From: an uncultured Lachnospiraceae bacterium | GTDB lineage: Bacteria > Bacillota > Clostridia > Lachnospirales > Lachnospiraceae | Direction of reading: 5' to 3' | Assembly (NCBI GenBank): GCA_944384125.1 | Contig: CALWSF010000029.1 | Location: 1-41,036, forward strand | DNA length: 41,036 nucleotides | Shown: positions 16,375 to 24,341 of the stretch, one piece after another | How the letters are laid out: the number at the start of each line of letters is the position of its first letter | Position numbering within the stretch: position 1 is the first letter of the stretch | Program-made: the position numbers and the translations under genes | Notes under the pieces: model-generated | What the model was told of the DNA's origin: nothing | What the model saw: the letters and a program-made list of their open reading frames with translations, nothing else | Database searches by the model: none

Positions 16375-16441
16375 TATGTAGTTTTGAAAACTACATAACA
16401 GGTTTTAATACACTATACTACTTTTGGGATAAAAGTGTCAA
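16375..16441 (-). promoter_or_regulatory. Promoter and palindromic site of the hemolysin III-like gene
   Basis: On the minus strand TTGACA (16436-16441) and TATAGT (16412-16417) are 18 bp apart. Immediately downstream, at about +8 to +30 of the transcript, is a perfect 23-bp inverted repeat (16375-16397; half-site TATGTAGTTTT around one base). It has no T-tract, so an operator for a dimeric repressor is more likely than a terminator. Confidence 0.65.
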
Positions 16442-16527
16442 GAGAATTTGAAATATAAAGGCCGTTTTGCGGCATGCTTATGACAGAAGTCTGTTCCGGC
16501 AAAATGCAGACGGCAGGAGAGAAAGTT

Positions 16528-17262
16528 ATGTTAAAGGTTTTGTATGAAGACAGACATATTTTAGTTGCAGTTAAGCCTGCGGGGATAGAGTCACAGCAAT
16601 CGAGGCGGTTTGAGCCGGATATGGTCAGCACAATAAAAAATTATCTGCAGTTATCCACAAAATTATCAACATCTGTTTCCACAGCAAAAGAACCCTATGT
16701 GGGAGTTATCCACCGTCTGGATAAGCCGGTCAGAGGCGTTATGGTGTACGCAAAAACTAAAAAAGCTGCTGCATCCTTGAGCGCTCAGGTTCAAAACGGG
16801 AAAATGAGGAAGGTATACAGGGCAGTTGTATGTGGAAAACCTGTGGATATTGTGGGTAAGTATGTGGATTATTTGTTGAGAGATGGGAAAAACGGATGTT
16901 CTCTGGTTGTGGATAAAACGGTTTCCGGGAGCCAGAGAGCGGAACTTTCCTACCGTGTTCTGGAAGAGCGGGAACAGTCCGGGGATGTTTTCTGTCCGGC
17001 AACGGCTCTGGTTGAAATTGATCTTGTGACAGGCCGTTTTCATCAGATACGGGTGCAGTTTGCGGCACATGGAATGCCGCTCTGGGGAGACAGAAAATAT
17101 AATCCTCTTTTTTTGCAGGGAGGACAACTTGGAAAATGCAGGGAGCCTCTGGCGCTCTGTGCTGTCCGGCTCTCCTTTTTGCATCCGGAAACGGGGAAAG
17201 AAATGGAATTTTCCATAGAGCCGGAGGGAGGCGCATTTGAACGGTTTGAGCGGAAAAATTAG
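16528..17262 (+). CDS. RluA-family RNA pseudouridine synthase
   Basis: The 244-residue protein begins VLYEDRHILVAVKPAG, typical of the RluA catalytic core, and has the active-site motif HRLDKPVRGVMVYAKT containing the catalytic Asp; the usual Ser-Gly after HRLDxxx is Arg-Gly. The later motifs VTGRFHQIRVQFAAHG and GDRKY are also canonical. No S4 domain precedes the core, unlike RluC and RluD. It should convert uridine to pseudouridine in a structural RNA, but the target is not readable. I prefer the ATG at 16528 (GGAGAG upstream) to one 18 codons earlier. The acylphosphatase gene overlaps its end. Confidence 0.9.
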   Translation: MLKVLYEDRHILVAVKPAGIESQQSRRFEPDMVSTIKNYLQLSTKLSTSVSTAKEPYVGVIHRLDKPVRGVMVYAKTKKAAASLSAQVQNGKMRKVYRAVVCGKPVDIVGKYVDYLLRDGKNGCSLVVDKTVSGSQRAELSYRVLEEREQSGDVFCPATALVEIDLVTGRFHQIRVQFAAHGMPLWGDRKYNPLFLQGGQLGKCREPLALCAVRLSFLHPETGKEMEFSIEPEGGAFERFERKN

Positions 17263-17524
17263 AAAACATATTTATTTCAGCGGAAGGGTGCAGGGAGTCG
17301 GTTTCCGGTATCGGGCCCGCTATCTGGCGCAGCATTACGGGTTGACGGGATGGGTAAAAAACCTCTGGGATGACAGGGTTGAAATGGAAGTGCAGGGAGA
17401 AGAGGCTGCGATAGATGCGCTGATAATAGGGATGGAACAGGGTCATTTTATTGAAATTTCATGTATGGAGGCTGAGATGTGTCCGGTGTGTCCGGATGAA
17501 GCGGGATTTCACATAATCGCATAA
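17237..17524 (+). CDS. acyP: Acylphosphatase
   Basis: The 95-residue protein has both catalytic elements of acylphosphatase: the phosphate-binding loop GRVQGVGFRYR with the catalytic Arg, and GWVKNLWDDRVE with the catalytic Asn. It hydrolyses carboxyl-phosphate bonds such as that of acetyl phosphate in the cytoplasm. The start is a TTG that overlaps the pseudouridine synthase gene by 26 bp; the strong GGAGGGAGG just before it decides this choice, and no ATG would keep the catalytic loop complete. Confidence 0.92.
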   Translation: MNGLSGKIRKHIYFSGRVQGVGFRYRARYLAQHYGLTGWVKNLWDDRVEMEVQGEEAAIDALIIGMEQGHFIEISCMEAEMCPVCPDEAGFHIIA

Positions 17525-17566
17525 AGCAAGGCCGGTACATTCGTCAGAAAATGGAAATGTAAAACG

Positions 17567-17595
17567 GAATATTTTATGCAGGGCTGGTCATAATA
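17567..17595 (+). promoter_or_regulatory. Candidate forespore (sigma-G/F type) promoter
   Basis: GAATA (17567-17571) and CATAATA (17589-17595) are separated by 17 bp, close to the sigma-G consensus (GMATR and CATnnTA, about 18 bp). No sigma-A promoter is obvious at this position. It lies immediately upstream of the small-RNA-like element and 210 bp upstream of the sporulation gene ytvI. Confidence 0.45.
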
Positions 17596-17601
17596 CAGTC
17601 T

Positions 17602-17737
17602 GTACAAAGGAAGTACAAAGCATAAACGGGCCAGTCCATGGGTAAGCTCCCTGAGGAACGAAAGAGAGGCTTACAAAAGAAAGCTGCGGAAGCGGGGAGG
17701 TGCGGTAAGGCACCGTGCCCGCGGCCGTGGCTTTTTT
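17602..17737 (+). ncRNA. Putative sporulation-linked small RNA
   Basis: About 135 nt between acyP and ytvI can fold into two hairpins. The first (17642-17674) has a GTAAGC/GCTTAC stem. The second (17680-17734) is a coaxial stack of 10 bp (two G-U pairs), 5 bp and 5 bp, separated by small purine-rich internal loops and closed by a GGTAAG loop, ending in six T residues (17732-17737, the first three also paired in the stem). With the forespore-type promoter just upstream this makes a complete small-RNA gene. No reading frame with a ribosome-binding site fits the interval. The known sporulation RNA CsfG is a candidate homologue, but I could not verify this. It could alternatively be an attenuator for ytvI. 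Confidence 0.5.
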
Positions 17738-17805
17738 GCCGTGCGGGAGCTGATTGGCAGAGACAGTGGTTTTGTGTTTTATTAACTATTATGGGGGAAG
17801 GGGGA

Positions 17806-18942
17806 ATGAGATTGTTTTCACTTACTGCAAAGCAGAGGAGAGCTCTTGTGACAGTGGCGGTAACAGCCGGTGTGTATTTAAGCTTTAAATTCCTTCTGCC
17901 GCTGTTCATGCCTTTTGTTGTTGCGTATCTTATTGCAGTTATATTAAGGCCGTCCGCAGCTTTTCTGGAACGGAAACTCAGGCTGCGGTTCGGGAAGAAA
18001 AACGTGTGTATTCCCATTGGTGTAATCGGGGCTGTACAGCTGATTCTTGTAACAGTTATTCTGGCCATACTTCTTTTTTATGGCGGCAGACGGCTGTTTA
18101 TGGAGATAAATCAGCTGCTGTCCTCCATACCCGTCTGGTTTGACAGTCTGGATGAGTGGCTGACTCAGTTTTGCCATACTGCAGAGAGTTTTTGTCATCT
18201 GGAAGAAGGCGTTTTAAGCGGGTGGATGCGCCGGATGCTTACATCGGCCGTATCGGCGCTGCAGGATGCGGCGATGCCCAGGCTTGTGGTAAATTCGGTA
18301 AGCGTTTTTTCTTTTTTTGTAGAAGCGGTTGTCCTGATGGTTATTTTGTATGTGGGAACAATTCTTTCCCTGCAGGAGATGGATGAACTGCGTCATCGGC
18401 GTCACAGTTCTGTTTTTCACAGGGAATTTTTTCTTCTGGGAAGAAGACTGGCGATAACCGGCAGTGCGTGGCTGAGAACACAGACAGTAATTTTATTTAT
18501 GACTTCCTGTGTCTGTATTCTGGGTCTTCTGGCAGCAGGCATCCCTTATTATATTGTGGGCGGAATCGGAATAGGCCTTCTTGATGCTCTGCCGATTTTC
18601 GGAACAGGAACAGTTTTGATTCCATGGGCCATAATCCTTTTGTTTCAGAAAAAGTGGATTCAGGGAATTATTATTCTGGGGCTATATATTGTGTGTTATT
18701 TTCTTCGGGAGTTTGCGGAGGCAAAGCTGATGGGCAAAAAAATGGGGCTTTCTCCGCTTGAGACACTGGTTTCCATGTATATTGGACTTAAACTTTTTGG
18801 TATCCTGGGTTTTATCCTCGGGCCGGTAGGACTTCTGATGATTGAAGATCTGGTCAGGGAATATGACGGGGAACCATCTGAAAAAGAACGGGGGAAACAG
18901 AGAGGGCGGGATTTCTGCAGGACTGGTATGAAACGGAAATAG
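17806..18942 (+). CDS. ytvI: YtvI-like sporulation membrane protein (AI-2E transporter superfamily)
   Basis: The 378-residue protein has two N-terminal membrane helices (residues about 8-50), a soluble amphipathic middle and a C-terminal block of about five or six helices ending in GFILGPVGLLMIEDLV, the AI-2E/PerM family pattern. The length and the FLLPLFMPFVVAYLIAVILRP start match the YtvI group, named in B. subtilis and typical of endospore formers, whose role is undefined. The ATG at 17806 follows GGGGGAAGGGGG; an open frame extends upstream to 17638 but runs through the structured RNA region and lacks protein character. Confidence 0.82.
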   Translation: MRLFSLTAKQRRALVTVAVTAGVYLSFKFLLPLFMPFVVAYLIAVILRPSAAFLERKLRLRFGKKNVCIPIGVIGAVQLILVTVILAILLFYGGRRLFMEINQLLSSIPVWFDSLDEWLTQFCHTAESFCHLEEGVLSGWMRRMLTSAVSALQDAAMPRLVVNSVSVFSFFVEAVVLMVILYVGTILSLQEMDELRHRRHSSVFHREFFLLGRRLAITGSAWLRTQTVILFMTSCVCILGLLAAGIPYYIVGGIGIGLLDALPIFGTGTVLIPWAIILLFQKKWIQGIIILGLYIVCYFLREFAEAKLMGKKMGLSPLETLVSMYIGLKLFGILGFILGPVGLLMIEDLVREYDGEPSEKERGKQRGRDFCRTGMKRK

Positions 18943-19036
18943 GCAGGAAAAATTTTCTGTCGGAAAAATCCGGGGTGTAGTATAATCGGGATATACGGAC
19001 TCACAGACAAAGGGATAAACCGGAGGAAATTGTTTT

Positions 19037-20404
19037 ATGAAACTTTACACGCGGGAGGCCGGAACAGGGCAGCCTATGGTTCTGCTTCATGGAAATGGGG
19101 AGAATGGCAGCTATTTTTCAAGGCAGATAGAGTTTTTCTCAAAAAAATATCATGTTATTGCGATAGATACAAGGGGGCATGGAAAAACTCCCCGGGGTAC
19201 GGGGCCGTTTAAGCTGGGACGGTTTGCAGATGATCTGGAGGAATTTCTGAGAAGAAGGCGGCTCAGAAAGATTATTCTTCTGGGATTCAGTGATGGGGCT
19301 AATATTGCGATGGTGTTTGCACTCAGGTATCCGGGATATATTGACAGAATGATTTTAAATGGCGGCAATCTGAATCCGTTTGGGATGAAGCTTTCTGTTC
19401 TTCTGGGGGTGGCAGCGGAGTACGCGAAAGCAGAAGCAGGGCTCATGGAAAGGCGGCTTCTTGGAAAGCCCCGGAGTGATATCCTGCACAAAAGGGAACT
19501 TCTGGGGCTGATGCTGTGGGAACCGGGGATTTTTCCGCGACAGCTCAGGCGTCTTAAAATGCCGGTGCTGGTAGTGGCAGGATCTGATGATATGATACGG
19601 CAGAGACACACGGAGAAAATTGCCCGCTGTCTGCCTGCAGGACGCCTCCTGATTCTGAAAGGTACGCATTTTGTGGCAGCAGAAGCCCCGGATGTATTTA
19701 ACCGCGGCGTGGATACATTTCTTCGGGCAACACAGGGTTCTGAACTTGATCAGATGAAGCGCCTGTGGCAGAACAGAACCTGTCACAGAAACGGGAATCT
19801 CAGGAACTTTGCTGTTCTGATTCCGCTGGTTTTCAGAAAGGGAGAATACCATGTGCTGTTTGAAGTACGGGCACGGGAGCTGAGAAACCAGCCGGGAGAA
19901 ATCTGTTTTCCCGGAGGGGCGGTTGAGCACGGGGAGAGCAGATTTGCCGCGGCTGTCCGGGAAACTGTGGAAGAGCTTAAAATAAAGCGTTCCCAGATTG
20001 AGGTTATCGCGCCGATGGATGAGCTCATTACACCGGCGGGTATGGTAATTACACCATTTCTGGGGGTTATCAGAGGATATCGGGGAACTTTTTCTCCGGA
20101 TGAAGTGGACAGGGTTTTTACAGTGCCTCTCAGATGGTTTGCCGAAAATGAACCGGAAAGCTATCAGACAGAGGTCCTCACAAATCCGGGGGATGATTTT
20201 CCGTATGACAGGATTCCCGGGGGACGGGATTATCAGTGGCGCAGAGGAAAATATGAAGTTCTGTTTTACCGCTTCGGCAGCAATTTCATCTGGGGAATGA
20301 CGGCGAAAATGATGAGACAGACGGCGGCACTGTACCGGCAGGATATTCTGGGACAGAGCGGACGGAAAGAGACAGGGGGACGGGTTTCAAATGAAAAAAA
20401 TTAA
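19037..20404 (+). CDS. Fusion of alpha/beta-hydrolase and CoA-type Nudix hydrolase
   Basis: Two enzymes are joined in one 455-residue chain. Residues 1-232 are an alpha/beta hydrolase: oxyanion-loop LLHGNGENGSYF, nucleophile elbow GFSDGA (Ser85), acid Asp184/185 in VVAGSDD and His211 in LKGTHFVAAE. Residues 250-440 are a Nudix domain; VRARELRNQPGEICFPGG matches the signature of CoA pyrophosphatases, followed by the Nudix box (GAVEHGE, then RETVEEL at 308-314). The final Gly of the box is Lys (ELKI). CoA pyrophosphatases split CoA and acyl-CoA into phosphopantetheine and ADP. The hydrolase half might act on the resulting esters or thioesters, but that is a guess. No stop or frameshift separates the halves, and both keep their catalytic residues. 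Confidence 0.85.
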   Translation: MKLYTREAGTGQPMVLLHGNGENGSYFSRQIEFFSKKYHVIAIDTRGHGKTPRGTGPFKLGRFADDLEEFLRRRRLRKIILLGFSDGANIAMVFALRYPGYIDRMILNGGNLNPFGMKLSVLLGVAAEYAKAEAGLMERRLLGKPRSDILHKRELLGLMLWEPGIFPRQLRRLKMPVLVVAGSDDMIRQRHTEKIARCLPAGRLLILKGTHFVAAEAPDVFNRGVDTFLRATQGSELDQMKRLWQNRTCHRNGNLRNFAVLIPLVFRKGEYHVLFEVRARELRNQPGEICFPGGAVEHGESRFAAAVRETVEELKIKRSQIEVIAPMDELITPAGMVITPFLGVIRGYRGTFSPDEVDRVFTVPLRWFAENEPESYQTEVLTNPGDDFPYDRIPGGRDYQWRRGKYEVLFYRFGSNFIWGMTAKMMRQTAALYRQDILGQSGRKETGGRVSNEKN

Positions 20405-21017
20405 CAGAGAAGATATGCTGGAGCTGACACGGCGCATGACTCTTAAGAGAAACTGTTTCGGAAGAATTGCAGGCGCATATTTTGATGATTCCGGCTTTCT
20501 TGACGGAACTTTTAACACGCATTTTCTGAAACTTTCACAGCGGGAGAGAGAGGAAAAACTGGGAATAGCAAAGGCGATTCCCTTTTCGGAGACGAATGTG
20601 AATCTTAAGGCATACAGTTTTCTTCCTGAGCAGGAGAAAAGCGGAAGCATCTGGCAGCTTCTTATGGGGCTGAGGGAGTGTGAGCTTAAAAATGACGCCA
20701 TGCTTGAAATCCTGTATGAGCTGATAGGGGAAAAATGCAGTATCGGAATGGATTTTGCAGTGTATATTTTTTATGGCGGATATGATATTCCGAGAAAAGG
20801 TAAAGATGGGGAAAGTCAGTGGGAATCAGAGGAGGTGTATCGCTTTCTGATAGGGGCTCTCTGTCCCGTATCCGGAGATTATGAGCCGGGGCCGCCGGAA
20901 TGCGGCTTTCTGTTTCCTGCTTTTTCAGAACGGAGCGAAGATATCCACGGTATACATATTTTTCAGAGAAATGCAGAGCATCCCAACAGGGAGTTTTGCA
21001 GACTTCTGACTGAGTGA
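20391..21017 (+). CDS. DUF4317-like protein of unknown function
   Basis: The 208-residue soluble protein begins NREDMLELTRRMTLKRNCFGRIAGAYFD in blocks that resemble the DUF4317 family of Clostridia (N-terminal lysine/arginine-rich helix, then a Cys and a short beta strand with GAYFD). It has no signal peptide, membrane helix or recognised catalytic motif. It may be shorter than typical family members. Its ATG overlaps the hydrolase-Nudix gene by 14 bp, with GGGGGA upstream, so the two are translationally coupled and may act together. Function unknown; the family name is given with moderate certainty. Confidence 0.6.
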   Translation: MKKINREDMLELTRRMTLKRNCFGRIAGAYFDDSGFLDGTFNTHFLKLSQREREEKLGIAKAIPFSETNVNLKAYSFLPEQEKSGSIWQLLMGLRECELKNDAMLEILYELIGEKCSIGMDFAVYIFYGGYDIPRKGKDGESQWESEEVYRFLIGALCPVSGDYEPGPPECGFLFPAFSERSEDIHGIHIFQRNAEHPNREFCRLLTE

Positions 21018-21094
21018 TGAGAGATTGCTTGATGACAAAAACGGTCTGATTATGGGAGGGGACATATCTGCCGGCAAAGAAGAATTTATCAGGG

Positions 21095-21123
21095 TTGACA
21101 AAAGGGAAAAGCTGGCGTAAAAT
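21095..21123 (+). promoter_or_regulatory. Sigma-A promoter of proS
   Basis: TTGACA (21095-21100) and TAAAAT (21118-21123) with a 17-bp spacer, directly upstream of the T-box leader. Confidence 0.8.
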
Positions 21124-21129
21124 CATTGT

Positions 21130-21405
21130 ACTGTACCTGTTTTCTGTAAGAAACAGGGATTATAGCGCAGACAGGGCGAAGAAGAGGATTAGTAGATTTC
21201 TATGCACATCCAGAGAGAAAACCGGAAGGTGGGAGGTTTTCGTGCCGATGGGGATTGAACCGGCCTCGGAGCCGCACATGAAAGTGTGCCGTATTTTCCG
21301 GCGTTAACGGAATTTGAGTGAACCGGCAAGGCCGGTTAAGCAGGGTGGTACCGCCGAAATCAAGCCATTCGGTCCCTATGATTCTTCATGGGATCGGGTG
21401 GCTTT
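21130..21405 (+). promoter_or_regulatory. T-box leader controlling proS
   Basis: The leader contains the features of a T-box riboswitch that senses uncharged tRNA: an AGTA-containing Stem I base near 21190, a Stem I distal arm (GAAAACC/GGTTTTC around 21217-21242), a Stem III hairpin (AACCGGC/GCCGGTT, 21320-21337), the T-box AGGGTGGTACCGCCG (21342-21356) whose GGTA... pairs with the tRNA acceptor end, and a terminator (GCCATTCGGTCCC with its partner, 21364-21403) that competes with it, followed by TTTT. Proline specificity is inferred from proS; proline codons CCG and CCT both occur in the likely specifier region near 21262, and I cannot choose between them by eye. Confidence 0.92.
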
Positions 21406-21473
21406 TGTGTATTAAACTATGAAAATATCCGGCAGGAAGCTGCTGCCGGATTCTGTCGGAGAGGAGATACGTT

Positions 21474-22907
21474 ATGGCAAATGAAAAGAAGCTTGTCGAG
21501 TCCATTACGTCAATGGATGAAGACTTTGCACAATGGTACACAGACATTGTGAAAAAAGCAGAGCTGACTGACTATTCCAGTGTAAAGGGCTGTATGGTTA
21601 TCAAGCCGGCCGGATTCGCTATCTGGGAAAATATCCGCAATGAGCTGGATCGCCGTTTTAAGGAGACCGGGGTAGAAAACGTATATCTGCCCATGTTTAT
21701 TCCGGAGAGCCTTCTGGAAAAAGAAAAGGATCATGTAGAGGGTTTTGCTCCGGAGGTGGCCTGGGTTACCATGGGAGGATCTGAGCCGCTCCAGGAGAGA
21801 ATGTGCGTGAGACCTACTTCCGAGACACTGTTCAGTGATTTTTATGCAAAGGATGTTCATTCTTACCGGGATCTTCCGAGAAACTATAACCAGTGGGGTT
21901 CTGTTGTCCGCTGGGAAAAAACGACAAGACCGTTCCTGCGTTCAAGAGAGTTTTTATGGCAGGAGGGCCATACGGCTCATGCTACCTTTGAGGAGGCGCA
22001 GGAGAGAACAGAGCTGATGCTTAAAGTTTATGCGGAGCTCTGCGAGGATTTCCTGGCAATACCGGTTATCCGCGGACGCAAGACGGATAAGGAAAAATTT
22101 GCCGGTGCGGAAGCTACTTACACGATTGAGGCACTGATGCATGACGGTAAGGCGCTCCAGTCGGGAACGAGCCACAATTTCGGCGACGGATTTGCAAGAG
22201 CATTTAATATCCAGTATCTGGATCGGGATAACAAACTGAAATATGTTCATCAGACATCCTGGGGTATGACCACACGTATGGTCGGTGCAATTATCATGGT
22301 ACACGGCGATAACAATGGTCTGGTTCTGCCGCCGAAGGTTGCACCTACACAGATCGTGATTGTTCCGATTCAGCAGAATAAAGAAGGAGTTCTGGATAAG
22401 GCATTTGAAATTAAAGGAATGCTGTCCAATTTCCGGGTAAAGGTGGATGATTCCGATAAGTCTCCGGGATGGAAATTCAGCGAGTCCGAGATGAGAGGTA
22501 TTCCGCTGCGTGTGGAGATCGGACCGAGAGATATCGCGGAAAACCAGGCTGTTCTTGTGCGCCGTGACAACCATGAGAAGATCACGGTTTCCGTCGACGA
22601 GCTGGCGCAGAAAGCAGGAGAACTTCTTGAGACTATCCATCATGATATGTTTGAGAGGGCAAAGGCTCATCGGGAGGCACACACATATGTGGCTACAACT
22701 CTGGACGAGATGAAGGATCTGGCTGAGAATAAGCCTGGATTCATCAAGGCAATGTGGTGCGGCTGCAGAGAGTGCGAGGATAAACTTAAGGAGCTCACAG
22801 GAGTGACATCGCGCTGTATCCCCTTTAAGCAGGAAACTCTTTCAGATAAGTGTGTCTGCTGCGGCAAACCGGCGACAAAGATGGTATACTGGGGTAAAGC
22901 ATATTAA
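21474..22907 (+). CDS. proS: Prolyl-tRNA synthetase, archaeal/eukaryote-type
   Basis: The 477-residue enzyme charges tRNA-Pro. It is the short archaeal/eukaryote-like form found in many Clostridia: no editing insert, class II motif 2 [20 protein letters not shown], the [12 protein letters not shown] segment, motif 3 [12 protein letters not shown] region, and a C-terminal zinc domain with four Cys (CGCRECEDK and CVCCG) that ends in the conserved terminal Tyr. GGAGAGGAG upstream of the ATG fixes the start. Expression should rise when proline is short, through the T-box. Confidence 0.97.
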   Translation: MANEKKLVESITSMDEDFAQWYTDIVKKAELTDYSSVKGCMVIKPAGFAIWENIRNELDRRFKETGVENVYLPMFIPESLLEKEKDHVEGFAPEVAWVTMGGSEPLQERMCVRPTSETLFSDFYAKDVHSYRDLPRNYNQWGSVVRWEKTTRPFLRSREFLWQEGHTAHATFEEAQERTELMLKVYAELCEDFLAIPVIRGRKTDKEKFAGAEATYTIEALMHDGKALQSGTSHNFGDGFARAFNIQYLDRDNKLKYVHQTSWGMTTRMVGAIIMVHGDNNGLVLPPKVAPTQIVIVPIQQNKEGVLDKAFEIKGMLSNFRVKVDDSDKSPGWKFSESEMRGIPLRVEIGPRDIAENQAVLVRRDNHEKITVSVDELAQKAGELLETIHHDMFERAKAHREAHTYVATTLDEMKDLAENKPGFIKAMWCGCRECEDKLKELTGVTSRCIPFKQETLSDKCVCCGKPATKMVYWGKAY

Positions 22908-22969
22908 TTTACCGGCGGGATGCAGACTGTCAGTTTGTACCGGAAGATATTATAATTATTTTTTCATGC

Positions 22970-22998
22970 TTGACATTCTTCGTGCGATGTGCTATATT
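22970..22998 (+). promoter_or_regulatory. Sigma-A promoter of rplJ-rplL
   Basis: TTGACA (22970-22975) and TATATT (22993-22998), spacer 17 bp, immediately upstream of the L10 leader. Confidence 0.85.
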
Positions 22999-23004
22999 GC
23001 ATTA

Positions 23005-23121
23005 GTATTAACTGCCGAAGACAGCAGGTGCCGAGAGGCATAAGCAGTAAACGCCTGCCGAGGGAACAAGCAAATGTGCAAATTTCTGCCCTTCTGTCTT
23101 TAGCGACAGAAGGGCTTCTTT
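23005..23121 (+). promoter_or_regulatory. Ribosomal protein L10 leader with attenuator
   Basis: The stretch AACTGCCGAAGACAGCAGG followed by the CCTGCCGAGGGA complement (about 23010-23064) is the conserved L10-L12 binding leader. It is followed by a perfect 11-bp terminator hairpin (GCCCTTCTGTC / GACAGAAGGGC, 23088-23115) and TTCTTT. L10(L12)4 binding the leader is known in B. subtilis to promote termination and so limit rplJL expression. Confidence 0.92.
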
Positions 23122-23197
23122 ATTGCAGGGATCCGTTTTATGGATGCCCGGGGAGTTTACCAGGCGGTTATAGAATAAGACAGGAGGTAAACCATTC

Positions 23198-23686
23198 ATG
23201 GCAAAAGTTGAATTAAAACAGCCGATTGTAGCTGAGATTTCCGAACTGTTCAACGGAGCTAAGACTGCAGTAGTAGTTGACTACCGCGGACTTACAGTAG
23301 AGCAGGATACCCAGCTCCGTAAGCAGCTGAGAGAAGCTGGTGTTACTTACAAGGTATATAAGAACACCATGATTCGTTTTGCTGCAAAAGGAACGGCGTT
23401 TGAAGCTCTGGAGCCGCATCTGGAAGGACCGACTGCTCTGGCTGTGTCAAAGGATGACGCTACAGCACCGGCAAGAATTCTGGCTGAGTTTGCCAAGAAG
23501 GCAGATAAGCTGGAGATCAAGGGTGGTGTTGTAGAGGATACTTACTATGACGCAAAGGGAATGCAGGTTATTGCAACTATCCCGTCCAGAGAAGTTCTTC
23601 TCGGAAAGCTGCTTGGAAGCATGCAGTCTCCGATTGCAAACTTCGCCCGTGTTATCAAGCAGATTGCAGAGCAGCAGGAAGCATAA
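23198..23686 (+). CDS. rplJ: 50S ribosomal protein L10
   Basis: The 162-residue protein has the L10 core (VVVDYRGLTVEQDTQLRKQL, YKVYKNTMIRFA) and the C-terminal helix that carries L7/L12 dimers. It builds the base of the ribosomal stalk and represses its own mRNA through the leader. AGGAGG precedes the ATG. It is followed by rplL, as usual, but the upstream neighbour is proS rather than rplA. Confidence 0.98.
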   Translation: MAKVELKQPIVAEISELFNGAKTAVVVDYRGLTVEQDTQLRKQLREAGVTYKVYKNTMIRFAAKGTAFEALEPHLEGPTALAVSKDDATAPARILAEFAKKADKLEIKGGVVEDTYYDAKGMQVIATIPSREVLLGKLLGSMQSPIANFARVIKQIAEQQEA

Positions 23687-23787
23687 GAGGCAGGCTCGTT
23701 TCGCTGAGGAAAGAGCTGCGTAGGGCCGGATGACAGTGGTACGGCCGGTTTATGAAAATTTAAATCAATAACAGGAGGAATATTAAA

Positions 23788-24162
23788 ATGGCAAAGTTAA
23801 CAACAGCTGAGTTCATTGAAGCTATCAAAGAGTTATCTGTATTAGAGTTAAACGAGTTAGTAAAAGCCTGCGAGGAAGAGTTCGGCGTATCTGCAGCAGC
23901 AGGCGTTGTAGTTGCAGCAACAGGCGGTGCAGCTGAGGCAGCTGAGGAGAAGACAGAGTTTGATGTTGAGCTGACAGACGTTGGCGCTAACAAGGTTAAA
24001 GTTATCAAGGTTGTTCGTGAAGCTACCGGTCTTGGTCTGAAAGAGGCTAAGGAAGTAGTTGACGGCGCTCCGAAGGTAGTTAAGGCCGGCGTTTCCAAGG
24101 AAGAGGCTGAGGATCTTAAGACCAAGCTTGAGGCTGAGGGCGCAAAGGTTACTCTTAAGTAA
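23788..24162 (+). CDS. rplL: 50S ribosomal protein L7/L12
   Basis: The 124-residue stalk protein has the N-terminal dimerisation helices, an Ala/Gly/Val-rich hinge and the C-terminal factor-binding domain ([27 protein letters not shown]). Codon use is strongly biased (TTA-rich Leu in the N-terminal part), as expected of a very highly expressed gene. AGGAGG precedes the ATG. A terminator follows, and rpoB does not. Confidence 0.98.
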   Translation: MAKLTTAEFIEAIKELSVLELNELVKACEEEFGVSAAAGVVVAATGGAAEAAEEKTEFDVELTDVGANKVKVIKVVREATGLGLKEAKEVVDGAPKVVKAGVSKEEAEDLKTKLEAEGAKVTLK

Positions 24163-24241
24163 TAAAAACTGTGAAACAGACCACAGGCTGTCTGACGGCA
24201 CTGCCGGAAGAACCTGTGAAAAATGCAGGATAAGTTTAAAA

Positions 24242-24274
24242 GGGCTTCTCGAAGGAATTCGAGGAGCCTTTTTT
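24242..24274 (+). terminator. Terminator of rplJ-rplL
   Basis: GGCTTCTCGAA pairs with TTCGAGGAGCC around a GGAA loop (one mismatch/wobble) and is followed by six T residues. It ends the rplJL unit before any RNA polymerase gene. Confidence 0.85.
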
Positions 24275-24341
24275 CAGAGCTGCCGGTATTTACGGCCGGA
24301 ATGCGGTAAAAAGAGGAAAATATGGGGAGAGGAGGATTTTT

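Noticed and set aside
17602-17737. A fragment of RNase P RNA
   Set aside because: GGTGCGGTAAGG and AGTCCATG resemble conserved RNase P words, but the interval is too short for the full RNA, the order is wrong, and the element has its own terminator.
17638-17805. N-terminal extension of YtvI in the open frame
   Set aside because: The 56 residues are Arg/Lys/Cys-rich without family similarity, the region folds into hairpins, and the best ribosome-binding site is just before 17806.
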